Below are positions 1-5,797 of a stretch of 29,103 nt of DNA, one piece after another. The notes under the pieces are model-generated. The model was not told the origin of the DNA and did not search any database. It was given only the letters and a program-made list of their open reading frames with translations. The position numbers and the translations under genes are program-made. Each line of letters opens with the position of its first letter. Position 1 is the stretch's first letter. Location: positions 1-29,103 of the IMG/VR virus record IMGVR_UViG_3300009032_000011, one strand, 5' to 3'. Origin of the DNA: a virus.

Positions 1-36
1 AAAGAGTTCTGAAATTTTTGGACGTTCGTTCTTCAT
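1..36 (-). CDS. Partial gene (5' end only), coupled to the methyltransferase
   Basis: Only the first 12 codons lie in the window, reading MKNERPKISELF. The ATG (36-34) shares four bases (ATGA) with the stop codon of the methyltransferase gene, and AAGG sits four bases upstream as a ribosome site, so translation is probably coupled. A gene coupled directly behind a DNA methyltransferase is often its partner restriction enzyme or another modification protein. That is inference from position; 12 residues cannot identify the product. Confidence 0.6.
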   Translation of the reverse strand, partial: MKNERPKISELF

Positions 37-1166
37 GCGACCTTCTCTAAAACCAATATTGATTCTTGCTTGATACGAGCATGAGACAAGTTGAAGGCTT
101 TACGAGAAGCGAGGATCTCTCGCTCTATACGCTCAACTAATTTCCATCCCAGCTTCTCGGCTTCTTCAACAATTATGGTACCATTATCAACTACTTCGCC
201 GTGAATTTTCGATGGTCCAATTACTATTCCCCATTTGCAAGTTATGTCAGTGAACGGTGTGATTGCTGAAATCAACGCCCGCATTTGCTCATTAAACTTT
301 GACGCAGTATGCCGATTCTTTTTAAAAAAATGCGACCGCGCGCCAATCTCGTTGGCTTTGACAGCAAGTGGATTTAACCCTAGCCACCACATTCTATACT
401 TGTGATAAAGCCAATATTCATAGGCGTTAGGATACGGAGGAGACGTAATGACCAATCCTATTTTTTGATTCGTAAGGACGCTATCAGCTTTAAGTGAATC
501 AGTACAAAAGATAATCACTTTTGGCGGCAACCCCTTTTCACCTAGATGTACTCGAAACTGCCTGCATGCATTTAAAAAATGTTTGAATACACTATCAAAG
601 GATACGTGCTTTAAAACGGCGGCATAGCGGGTATCGCTGTCTTGGTTTGATGTTCGAACAACGATAGAAGAAAAAGCGAGCTTTAATGCATCTTGAACGT
701 TACCAGGCTCAAGATCCTCAATCTCGGCAATCAAAGCATGCAAAGCTGCCTGGACCTCTGGTAAAAACCAATGATCAACATTTGGAATTTCCCTCGATGT
801 TACCTTCTTATTTTTCTTAGCAGAGATAACAACAAGTTCAGCAATGCTCAAAAATTCCTTAGGTAAGTTGCTTGTTTTGACACGCGAGATCAGACAAGCA
901 ATCGGGTTTAGATCAATTCCGATACTTTCTATCCCAGCTCTCTGCGCCTCAACTAAGGTAACTCCCGATCCGCAAAATGGATCCAGCAGGATTGATTTTG
1001 GCGCAATTCCAAGCTTTTTGATTAGCGCGGCGGGGATCTCACTAATAAATTTAGCAGGATATGGATGAATTGAGTGCAGAGAACGAGCAGTCCCAGACCG
1101 TGGAAAGTCCCAATCAGTTTCGGGATTAGAATTGTCGTCTATGGATCGATCCCTTTTAGTGGACAG
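33..1166 (-). CDS. DNA methyltransferase (N6-adenine or N4-cytosine type), 5' end frameshifted
   Basis: The open frame contains the S-adenosylmethionine-binding motif I, DPFCGSGVTLVEA (about 982-945), preceded by HPYPAKF (about 1067-1047), and the amino-group catalytic motif IV, TSPPY, about 155 residues later. This marks an N6-adenine/N4-cytosine methyltransferase with order I then IV. The frame has no ATG, GTG or TTG before motif I: the first TTG (851-849) lies behind it, and a stop lies at 1169-1167. The sequence before the break continues in the next frame: a Cys-containing stretch LCRSCNHSKRLDCPLKGIDP runs from a possible TTG at 1222 to a stop at 1141. One missing base near 1139-1147 would join them. 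The gene therefore looks like a frameshifted methyltransferase with a zinc-binding-like N-terminus, unless this is an assembly error. It may protect phage DNA from restriction. Confidence 0.72.
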   Translation of the reverse strand: MSTKRDRSIDDNSNPETDWDFPRSGTARSLHSIHPYPAKFISEIPAALIKKLGIAPKSILLDPFCGSGVTLVEAQRAGIESIGIDLNPIACLISRVKTSNLPKEFLSIAELVVISAKKNKKVTSREIPNVDHWFLPEVQAALHALIAEIEDLEPGNVQDALKLAFSSIVVRTSNQDSDTRYAAVLKHVSFDSVFKHFLNACRQFRVHLGEKGLPPKVIIFCTDSLKADSVLTNQKIGLVITSPPYPNAYEYWLYHKYRMWWLGLNPLAVKANEIGARSHFFKKNRHTASKFNEQMRALISAITPFTDITCKWGIVIGPSKIHGEVVDNGTIIVEEAEKLGWKLVERIEREILASRKAFNLSHARIKQESILVLEKVA

Positions 1167-1222
1167 TCAAGTCTCTTAGAATGGTTACAACTCCGGCAGA
1201 GTGTGGCATGGCGCGGCGGCAA
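1139..1222 (-). pseudogene. Out-of-frame N-terminal fragment of the methyltransferase
   Basis: In the frame next to the methyltransferase, a short run from a TTG at 1222 to TAG at 1141-1139 encodes a Cys-rich segment (CxxC, then a further Cys in DCPL). Its end joins in sense to the start of the methyltransferase frame (IDDN...) if one base is restored. No good ribosome site precedes the TTG. It is most simply the native N-terminus cut off by an indel. That homologues carry this Cys segment is my guess and is unchecked. Confidence 0.45.
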
Positions 1223-1235
1223 TAGAAATCAAGTG

Positions 1236-1457
1236 TCAAACTTTATTTCGTGCAATGGCAGCGTCGCGCTCCCCTACTATAAGCTTCAACAGTGCGTCCT
1301 TTTGGTCTATGCGCTTAAGGGCTTGCTCAAGAGCAACTTGAGTTTTAAGTAAAACTTCCACCAGTCTAAGAGCTGGCTCAAGGTCTACCACCGCTGATAT
1401 AAATTGTTCAACGGTCATGTCGTCAATGTGCGAATCTTCTAGGTCTATTGTTCCCAT
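1236..1457 (-). CDS. Small helical protein of unknown function (73 aa)
   Basis: The ATG at 1457 follows a strong ribosome site, GGAGGAG, about ten bases upstream. The protein is acidic at its start and then mostly predicted helix (residues 15-65: VVDLEPALRLVEVLLKTQ and the following charged repeat-like stretch), so a short coiled coil is possible. It has no signal peptide, membrane segment or recognised motif. It lies between the 104-aa gene and the methyltransferase on the same strand, with under 40 bases to each, so it is probably in the same transcript. I do not recognise the family. Confidence 0.6.
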   Translation of the reverse strand: MGTIDLEDSHIDDMTVEQFISAVVDLEPALRLVEVLLKTQVALEQALKRIDQKDALLKLIVGERDAAIARNKV

Positions 1458-1493
1458 GCTAGCGTAACTCCTCCATAATTGTACGTTGTATCA

Positions 1494-1808
1494 TTATGCG
1501 TCCTTTATAATTTTAAGGATTCTTTCTATTCCTTTCTCGTCCGTACTATCAAGCGTGATTGTAGATCCTCTGTACTCTATTCGTACTTTTTGAGCATCTG
1601 GCCCAAACGATTCTTGTTTTAATTTTTGTTCCCCTGTTGTGTCGCGTTCGTACTGTGCGGCTGTGAATTGGCGATGGTAGTAGAGCCACAACTCGGTGAA
1701 TATCTCGTTGCGCTGATCTTTTAGGATTTGCCTTGTCTCGTTGCGACATTGTAGCAACTCTAAAATTTTTGCAGGAGTGAGATGTTCCCCGTACTTATCC
1801 ATTTCCAT
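1494..1808 (-). CDS. Hypothetical protein (104 aa)
   Basis: The start at 1808 is supported by GGGGAGGA upstream; an ATG at 1813 is in another frame that stops quickly. The protein is charged, with an N-terminal helical half (LTPAKILELLQCRNETRQIL) and a C-terminal half that reads like a small alpha/beta unit (VRIEYRGSTITLDSTDEKGIERILKII). No membrane segment or catalytic motif is visible. It is the first minus-strand gene after the inverted + cassette, so its promoter probably lies between 1809 and 1900, next to the left hairpin repeat. Family unknown. Confidence 0.65.
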   Translation of the reverse strand: MEMDKYGEHLTPAKILELLQCRNETRQILKDQRNEIFTELWLYYHRQFTAAQYERDTTGEQKLKQESFGPDAQKVRIEYRGSTITLDSTDEKGIERILKIIKDA

Positions 1809-1842
1809 AACATTTTTCCTCCCCTCTGCTATGATATTAACT

Positions 1843-1872
1843 AAATCGCCATAAATCTCCTAGCTTTAGCTA
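1843..1872 (+). repeat. Left copy of a 30-bp hairpin repeat flanking the + strand cassette
   Basis: This copy matches 2676-2705 in 24 of 30 ungapped positions, starting AAATCGCC and sharing CTTTAG. Both copies form a hairpin with the same TTTA loop. Here the stem is TAGC/GCTA; in the right copy it is TGCC/GGCA, so the stem differences compensate each other, which points to selection on the folded form. The two copies are in direct orientation and bracket the oppositely oriented Cys-repeat/RHH genes. Confidence 0.55.
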
Positions 1873-1904
1873 CTCAAGAGCGAGAAAGATTCGCAGCTGA
1901 AAGG

Positions 1905-2018
1905 ATGTTCAAAATCGTCAGACAGGCTGACGGCTGCTATCGAGAGGACGAGCTACGAGACGCCATGAGGCTATGGGAATCGCCTAACCCCTTGAATCCA
2001 CTACCTAATAATAAATGA
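1905..2018 (+). CDS. Possible small protein (37 aa) or gene remnant
   Basis: A frame open from 1845 to the TGA at 2016-2018 has its first usual start at ATG 1905. It reads MFKIVRQADGCYREDELRDA and ends in a Pro/Asn-rich tail. Composition looks protein-like (charged and helical, also upstream of the ATG), but the AAAGG before the ATG is too close to be a good ribosome site. It may be the 3' end of a gene whose 5' part was lost when the left repeat arrived. Low confidence. Confidence 0.22.
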   Translation: MFKIVRQADGCYREDELRDAMRLWESPNPLNPLPNNK

Positions 2019-2028
2019 TTAGATTACT

Positions 2029-2054
2029 TGCACCAGTATCACGGTTGTGATACT
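2029..2054 (+). promoter_or_regulatory. Candidate promoter with palindromic operator for the + cassette
   Basis: A perfect inverted repeat, GTATCAC-GGTT-GTGATAC (2036-2053), lies 36 bases before the Cys-rich gene and overlaps an extended -10-like element (TGTGATACT). A TTGCAC upstream is too close for a standard -35, so an extended -10 promoter or activator use is more likely. The downstream gene pair encodes a ribbon-helix-helix-like protein, a class that usually represses its own operon through such palindromes. Autoregulation is inference. Confidence 0.42.
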
Positions 2055-2088
2055 CTTAGTTGTAGAGAGTGAGCTATAAAGGAAAATT

Positions 2089-2520
2089 ATGAAAACCCAA
2101 ACGATAACTGACGCGAATAACAATAGCGCATCTATTGAGTATTTCGGCACGGAAGAAAAGGCAAGAGCGGCATTAGAGACTCTTAAAAACTGCTCGGACT
2201 GCGTGAACTGTGATTGCTGCACCCGCTGTGTGGGTTGCACCGACTGTGTGGGTTGCCACGACTGTGTGGATTGCTCCGGCTGTTTGAACTGTTTGGAATG
2301 CTTGTTGGGTTGCTCCGGCTGTGATTGTTGTTATGCCTGTAGGCGATGCTCGAACTGCTCGCGCTGCACCCGCTGTGTGGGTTGCTCCGGCTGTGTGGAT
2401 TGCCACGGCTGTGATTGTTGTTATGACTGTAGGCGATGCTCGAACTGCTCGCGCTGCTCCGGCTGCTCGCGATGCGTTCTTCTCTCGGACAAAACGGATA
2501 AAAAGGATAAAAAGCAATGA
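2089..2520 (+). CDS. Cysteine triplet-repeat protein (35 Cys in 95 residues)
   Basis: After a 34-residue N-terminal part (MKTQTITDANNNSASIEYFG onward), residues 35-129 place a Cys at almost every third position (C-x-x-C-x-x-C), interrupted by three CDCC units and one three-residue spacer, and the protein ends in a Lys/Asp-rich tail. Such a strict three-residue period suggests a narrow solenoid whose Cys line one face, able to bind metal or form many disulfides; no enzyme motif is seen. A 51-bp block (2317-2367) recurs at 2407-2457 with one mismatch, so the array grew by duplication. AAAGGA lies seven bases before the ATG. It is transcribed against all neighbouring late genes and overlaps the next gene by ATGA. 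Function unknown. Confidence 0.78.
   Translation: MKTQTITDANNNSASIEYFGTEEKARAALETLKNCSDCVNCDCCTRCVGCTDCVGCHDCVDCSGCLNCLECLLGCSGCDCCYACRRCSNCSRCTRCVGCSGCVDCHGCDCCYDCRRCSNCSRCSGCSRCVLLSDKTDKKDKKQ
2317..2367 (+). repeat. 51-bp internal duplication, copy 1
   Basis: This block inside the Cys-repeat gene is repeated at 2407-2457, 90 bp downstream, with a single mismatch (c/a at 2336/2426). The offset is 30 codons, so the reading frame is kept. A shorter block at 2218-2238 also recurs exactly at 2365-2385. These recent duplications suggest the array can change length. Confidence 0.85.
2407..2457 (+). repeat. 51-bp internal duplication, copy 2
   Basis: Second copy of the block at 2317-2367, in frame, with one base different. 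Confidence 0.85.
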
Positions 2521-2687
2521 GTAGCGAAATGAAAAAACCAAAATTCCTATCAATTCGTGAAACGGAAATATTCCGGCGGCAGATTAATGCCCTAATAAAA
2601 AAACTAGGGGAGAATCAATCACGGGTAATTATTAGAGCAATCGGGGAGGCGTACGGCAGGTATTGTGGTCACCAAAAATCGCCGTAA
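2517..2687 (+). CDS. Small ribbon-helix-helix-like protein (56 aa)
   Basis: The ATG overlaps the stop of the Cys-repeat gene as ATGA, so the two are translationally coupled. The 56-residue product has a short strand-like start (KPKFLSIRETEIF), a Lys-rich helix (RRQINALIKKLGENQ), then SRVIIRAIGEAYGRYC. The last segment resembles the second helix of ribbon-helix-helix (Arc/CopG-type) DNA-binding proteins. It would fit as the autorepressor acting at the palindrome 2036-2053. The fold assignment rests on pattern only. Its stop codon lies inside the right hairpin repeat. Confidence 0.6.
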   Translation: MSSEMKKPKFLSIRETEIFRRQINALIKKLGENQSRVIIRAIGEAYGRYCGHQKSP

Positions 2688-2705
2688 ATCCCCTGCCTTT
2701 AGGCA
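2676..2705 (+). repeat. Right copy of the hairpin repeat; IS200/IS605-end-like
   Basis: This is the partner of 1843-1872. The hairpin extends to CCCC-TGCC-TTTA-GGCA-t-GGGG (2690-2710) and is followed by AGTAGTCAC. In shape this resembles the subterminal hairpins at the right ends of IS200/IS605 elements, which sit a few bases inside a TCAC/TCAA-like cleavage site. No transposase is present. Alternatively it is a shared 3' end for the convergent genes; it lacks the T-run of a standard terminator. Confidence 0.5.
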
Positions 2706-2759
2706 TGGGGAGTAGTCACATCACGAGGGTTCCTAGTACCGCATACCTGCCTACCCCGA

Positions 2760-3032
2760 CTAAGGGACTACTTCAGACGCAGCGTCAAGTGCGTCCGACT
2801 CAGCAAGTACTGCTTCAGCCTTGGTCTTCCCTTCTGCAACCTGAGTGGATGCAGCGTCAAGAATCGCAGAAATTCTATCGAGCTGTGCTTCATCAGCGCC
2901 ACTGTCAAGTGACTCAATGAAGGCTTTGACTTCATCAAGCTTTAAATCTACGGCATCAAGAGTCCCGTTTTGTGCAACAACTGCGTCGCGTAATGCGCCA
3001 GCAGTTGCTTCGATTGTGTCTAGTTTTCCCAT
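2760..3032 (-). CDS. Small helical coiled-coil protein (90 aa)
   Basis: An in-frame start exists at 3098, but ATG 3032 has AAGGAGA at good spacing and is chosen; the protein then begins MGKLDTIEATAGALRDAVV. It is acidic, rich in Ala, Asp and Glu, and almost entirely predicted helix with heptad-like spacing, without Cys, membrane segment or signal peptide. Proteins of this type often lie beside holins in phage lysis regions, but I know of no assigned role. It is the last minus-strand gene before the + cassette, with which it converges. Confidence 0.6.
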   Translation of the reverse strand: MGKLDTIEATAGALRDAVVAQNGTLDAVDLKLDEVKAFIESLDSGADEAQLDRISAILDAASTQVAEGKTKAEAVLAESDALDAASEVVP

Positions 3033-3098
3033 GAGCGTTGTCTCCTTAAGAAGAAAGTTAATTATATCAGTTATAGAAGGTACACAAAAAGAATACAT

Positions 3099-3341
3099 TT
3101 AGAAAACTACATTTGAAGGTATGATTCTTTCCGTGGCGTACCTCCTGTGAATTATACTCATTATGTTGCCGTACAGAGTACCCGCTGCAGTGGCAAGAGC
3201 TGGTATCATAACTCCTGGGTCAGCTCCTCCGTGCAGAATCGCAGCAATGGTCCCGATGGTTGCCAAGATGCTCAGTATGTTACTTCGAACCGTTTTGCTT
3301 TCACTAAGCGTTTTGCCGCCCGCAAGTTTGTTTTTGCTCAT
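3099..3341 (-). CDS. Holin-like small membrane protein (80 aa)
   Basis: ATG 3341 is preceded by AGAGGAG at good spacing. The protein has a charged N-terminus, a hydrophobic segment at residues 21-36 (NILSILATIGTIAAIL), a Gly/Asp turn, a second, weaker hydrophobic segment at 43-64, and a basic C-terminus (HRRY). Size, topology and position next to lysozyme suit a holin that permeabilises the inner membrane for the endolysin. Other small phage membrane proteins share this layout, so the call rests on topology and context. Confidence 0.55.
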   Translation of the reverse strand: MSKNKLAGGKTLSESKTVRSNILSILATIGTIAAILHGGADPGVMIPALATAAGTLYGNIMSIIHRRYATERIIPSNVVF

Positions 3342-3359
3342 AACATAATCTCCTCTTTA

Positions 3360-4598
3360 TTAATCAACTCTTATTTTAGGATTCGGAATCACAGCACACA
3401 CACTACCGTAATGCGCTACCACGTTGAAGGGAAAATCTTTTGCCAGCTTGCGGAACCGAAAAAAGTGACGATTACTCTTATCTTGAGTATATAGCTTGTG
3501 CTCATACGCCGTGGCAATCTTCTTTGGCCCCTTCATCACGTAAACACTCGCCAGCTTAAATGAGGTCTTGTTATAAGATGTAGGTAGGAATGTAACCGCA
3601 CCACGCTGTAGAACGATTGGGTCACTTTGCTTCCAAAGAAAGTTCTTCTTTGCGCCATCCGGCACTTTCAAGAATGTTTTACAACCTTTTTTTCCCTTCT
3701 CATCTTCCGCGCCCCAAGGCTTAGGTAGTTTTACGCGGAACACCAGTTTCTTTTGTAGTTGGTCGAAGATTTCTGATGACGGAAAGTTGGTTCTCTTACG
3801 AGGGTCAACGAAAGCCCCCCCACGCTTCAGTCCGTTGAACTCCGCAATCCAAAGGAATGTCGCATCGCAAGAGGCTGACGATGCCAAGAAACGTGGGAGG
3901 TCGTTGTATGCAATCTTTGGAGACACAATTGCCGGTCGTGCTGGAAGGTCTGTATCCACCCCGTCCATGTTAGAAATACATGGAGGTGTCACATCAGGAG
4001 CATCCCCGTGCCCTTCTGTGATAAAACCAGTTATGGGCTTCACAGGAGTGCTTCGTCCGACAGGATTCCAAACCCATTGGCATCGTTCGGGAAAGAGAGG
4101 TTTGATGGCAGCAACAAGGTTCAAATAGTTCTTAGAGTCTAGGTTCGATTCTAAACCTCCTGAGATGGCACAGGCGACGTTCGGATTACGAGCGTACCAC
4201 TCGGCAAGGGGTTGTAGGTTAGAGCGTATCCTGGTGAACAGGGCTTCGTCGTTCGCCTGTAATTTCTTTTTATACTGGTCTACGGTGAGCGACTTCAGAA
4301 CTTCATAATTTCCACAACGGTTGTTCCGCTGACACACTTCGTTCAGCAGGTGAGATTCCAGGTACTTGGGTCTTGGGTCGGCTGCCCACTGATCAAGACA
4401 CGAAAGGTTGGTACCGAAGGAGTTCCACAAAACGGCCAATCGTAAGGTGGCGCTTCCCTTGTAGGCTCTCATCATGGCTTCACAAGGCCACTTGTCGTGC
4501 AGCGCAGCGTAGGCACCAAGTCCACCCTGGTTCTGAGCAAAGGCACTTCCGGTTATTGAGCAACAAATGAGGAACGCTGTTATGAGTTTAATAGTCAT
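3360..4598 (-). CDS. Exported Cys-containing protein of unknown function (412 aa)
   Basis: The N-terminus is a clear Sec signal peptide: MTIK, a hydrophobic core (LITAFLICCSITG), then a cleavage site after SAFA (residue 21). There is no valid lipobox. The mature part of about 390 residues has around 11 cysteines, consistent with disulfides in the periplasm or outside the cell, and a mixed aromatic/charged composition; WIAEFNGLKRGGAFVDPRKR is a distinctive stretch. I recognise no catalytic motif. The start, preceded by GGAGAAAG, overlaps the end of the lysozyme gene by 11 bases. Position in the lysis module suggests it acts on the envelope or secures host release, but that is inference. Confidence 0.7.
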   Translation of the reverse strand: MTIKLITAFLICCSITGSAFAQNQGGLGAYAALHDKWPCEAMMRAYKGSATLRLAVLWNSFGTNLSCLDQWAADPRPKYLESHLLNEVCQRNNRCGNYEVLKSLTVDQYKKKLQANDEALFTRIRSNLQPLAEWYARNPNVACAISGGLESNLDSKNYLNLVAAIKPLFPERCQWVWNPVGRSTPVKPITGFITEGHGDAPDVTPPCISNMDGVDTDLPARPAIVSPKIAYNDLPRFLASSASCDATFLWIAEFNGLKRGGAFVDPRKRTNFPSSEIFDQLQKKLVFRVKLPKPWGAEDEKGKKGCKTFLKVPDGAKKNFLWKQSDPIVLQRGAVTFLPTSYNKTSFKLASVYVMKGPKKIATAYEHKLYTQDKSNRHFFRFRKLAKDFPFNVVAHYGSVCAVIPNPKIRVD

Positions 4599-5079
4599 AC
4601 TGGTCTTTCTCCAAAAGATTTATTACGCGATCATCTCTTCCCTGGTTAGGTTGACACTTGGGATCCACTTGTTTGGCCCAGAGACTCTCACGAAGTTCCT
4701 GACCGGCTGCAGGCCAATCTGACCGTCGTATGGCGGACAGCATTTTCTTGAAACTTCTGAGGCTTTGAGGCTTCATGCTAAAGGCAAGGTTGATTAAGGC
4801 CAGCTTTCGGTTTTCAGTTAACCCGTCCCACACCTCAATGCCAACAACGTCCTTAGCGGTCGCAGTCGCCACTGCAACGTCTTCGGAAAGTATTTGATAT
4901 ATGACAGCATTACTCAGTGGCTTAGAGTCCAGGTTGTGCCCGACTCCTATGGTAAGAAATCCTTTTGGTGCCCGTACCGGAACCCCAGTGGCGTCGTCGT
5001 AAGGCATACGCTGAACTCCTTCGTCGCGAGTGAGCATGGTGAATATTTTATCGCTAACTGGTTCCTGCACGTCGCTCAT
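4588..5079 (-). CDS. Endolysin, T4-type lysozyme (GH24)
   Basis: This 163-residue protein has the length and motif order of T4 lysozyme: Glu20 in RDEG (the acid), Asp29 in YDDATG, then Thr43 in the LTIGVGHNL signature. The Glu-to-Asp spacing of nine residues equals that of T4; about eight extra residues precede the Thr. It cleaves the N-acetylmuramic acid-N-acetylglucosamine bond of peptidoglycan. There is no signal peptide, so it needs a holin, and two candidate membrane partners are adjacent (5081-5338 and 3099-3341). AAGGTGAAG precedes the ATG. Confidence 0.9.
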   Translation of the reverse strand: MSDVQEPVSDKIFTMLTRDEGVQRMPYDDATGVPVRAPKGFLTIGVGHNLDSKPLSNAVIYQILSEDVAVATATAKDVVGIEVWDGLTENRKLALINLAFSMKPQSLRSFKKMLSAIRRSDWPAAGQELRESLWAKQVDPKCQPNQGRDDRVINLLEKDQYDY

Positions 5080-5080
5080 A

Positions 5081-5338
5081 TTACTTCACCTTGAAATAAT
5101 TTATTATCGCTACTCCAATCGAGGCTACCGCTGCCAGCATACCACTTACTAATACCGTCAAAATCTTGGCACGGTCTGCGCGTTGAGCTGTCAAAGAACT
5201 GACGGCGTGCTTCATACCCTCGATCTCAAGCTTTTGTTCCATCACCTCATTGCGCAGGATTACTAAATCCTGACGGATAAGATTGAGCGACTGGTCTAAT
5301 ATTTGAATTAGTTCCTTCGCGAATTCGCCTTCTCTCAT
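5081..5338 (-). CDS. Coiled-coil protein with C-terminal membrane anchor (XhlA-like, lysis)
   Basis: Residues 1-55 are predicted amphipathic helix (ELIQILDQSLNLIRQDLVIL and onward) and residues 59-80 form one membrane segment ending NYFKVK. This is the plan of XhlA-type lysis proteins: cytoplasmic coiled coil and a C-terminal anchor. From the ATG at 5338 (weak GGGG site) the gene overlaps the 3' end of the receiver gene by 92 bases in another frame. A later ATG at 5242 lies just past that gene's stop, but would lose much of the helix and has a poorly spaced ribosome site. Probable partner of the lysozyme just downstream. Confidence 0.62.
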   Translation of the reverse strand: MREGEFAKELIQILDQSLNLIRQDLVILRNEVMEQKLEIEGMKHAVSSLTAQRADRAKILTVLVSGMLAAVASIGVAIINYFKVK

Positions 5339-5795
5339 TGAGTATAACCCCGCTTAGCCAATATAAACGACGGAGCGCATCGTGACGAATTTTAGCGTGA
5401 ATTAAACTACGAACCAAGTCGTCTTGCCCCATGGTGCCCTTCACTATGTAGTCCTGAGCACCAAGTGCAATTGCTTCTGCGGCTAATTTTGCAGAGGGAA
5501 TTCCTGAATGTACCACTATCGGAACACAGGGGAATTCTTTCAGCAAAGCTCGAACACTCTGCAAGTCCTCGGAGTCAGGCAGATTTATATCTAACAGTAT
5601 AAGGTCAAATGCCCCAGTTTGTAAGGATGCTTTTGCTTCCTCAATCGTGTGGCACACTCCTACTGCGAGTTGAGAAAAAAGGGTCTTGTCACAACCAACG
5701 ATCCTTTCTTGGAACTTGATGACATCGGCAGTACCGTCTTCCATCATTAGGACGCTGAAATTAGTAAGTGTTGGCTGCATGGGGTTGGTCTCCAT
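5247..5795 (-). CDS. Stand-alone response-regulator receiver (REC) protein
   Basis: Residues 13-130 form a complete CheY-like receiver: acidic pair Glu19/Asp20, phospho-acceptor Asp69 in DLILLDINLP, Ser97 in VVHSG, and Lys119 in DYIVKG. All residues needed for phosphorylation by a histidine kinase are present. There is no output domain; about 50 further residues end in a low-complexity tail that is overprinted by the next gene. A strong site, GGGGAGAAA, precedes ATG 5795. The neighbours are virion and lysis genes, an unusual place for a receiver. It might read a host phosphorelay and act on the adjacent membrane protein or a host regulator; no partner kinase is in the window. Confidence 0.85.
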   Translation of the reverse strand: METNPMQPTLTNFSVLMMEDGTADVIKFQERIVGCDKTLFSQLAVGVCHTIEEAKASLQTGAFDLILLDINLPDSEDLQSVRALLKEFPCVPIVVHSGIPSAKLAAEAIALGAQDYIVKGTMGQDDLVRSLIHAKIRHDALRRLYWLSGVILNERRRIREGTNSNIRPVAQSYPSGFSNPAQ

Positions 5796-5797
5796 TG

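Noticed and set aside
844-1352. Two + strand frames (844-1068, 1074-1352)
   Set aside because: They are antisense to the methyltransferase frame, which carries clear motifs; neither has a recognisable product.
2173-2553. 126-aa minus frame opposite the Cys-repeat gene
   Set aside because: Its Ala/Thr/Gly repeat composition is simply the reverse image of the Cys codon array; the + gene has a ribosome site and an operon partner.
2690-2710. The right hairpin as an ordinary terminator
   Set aside because: No T-run follows on the + strand and only ATTTA on the minus strand; kept as a hairpin repeat, with a shared 3' end as alternative.
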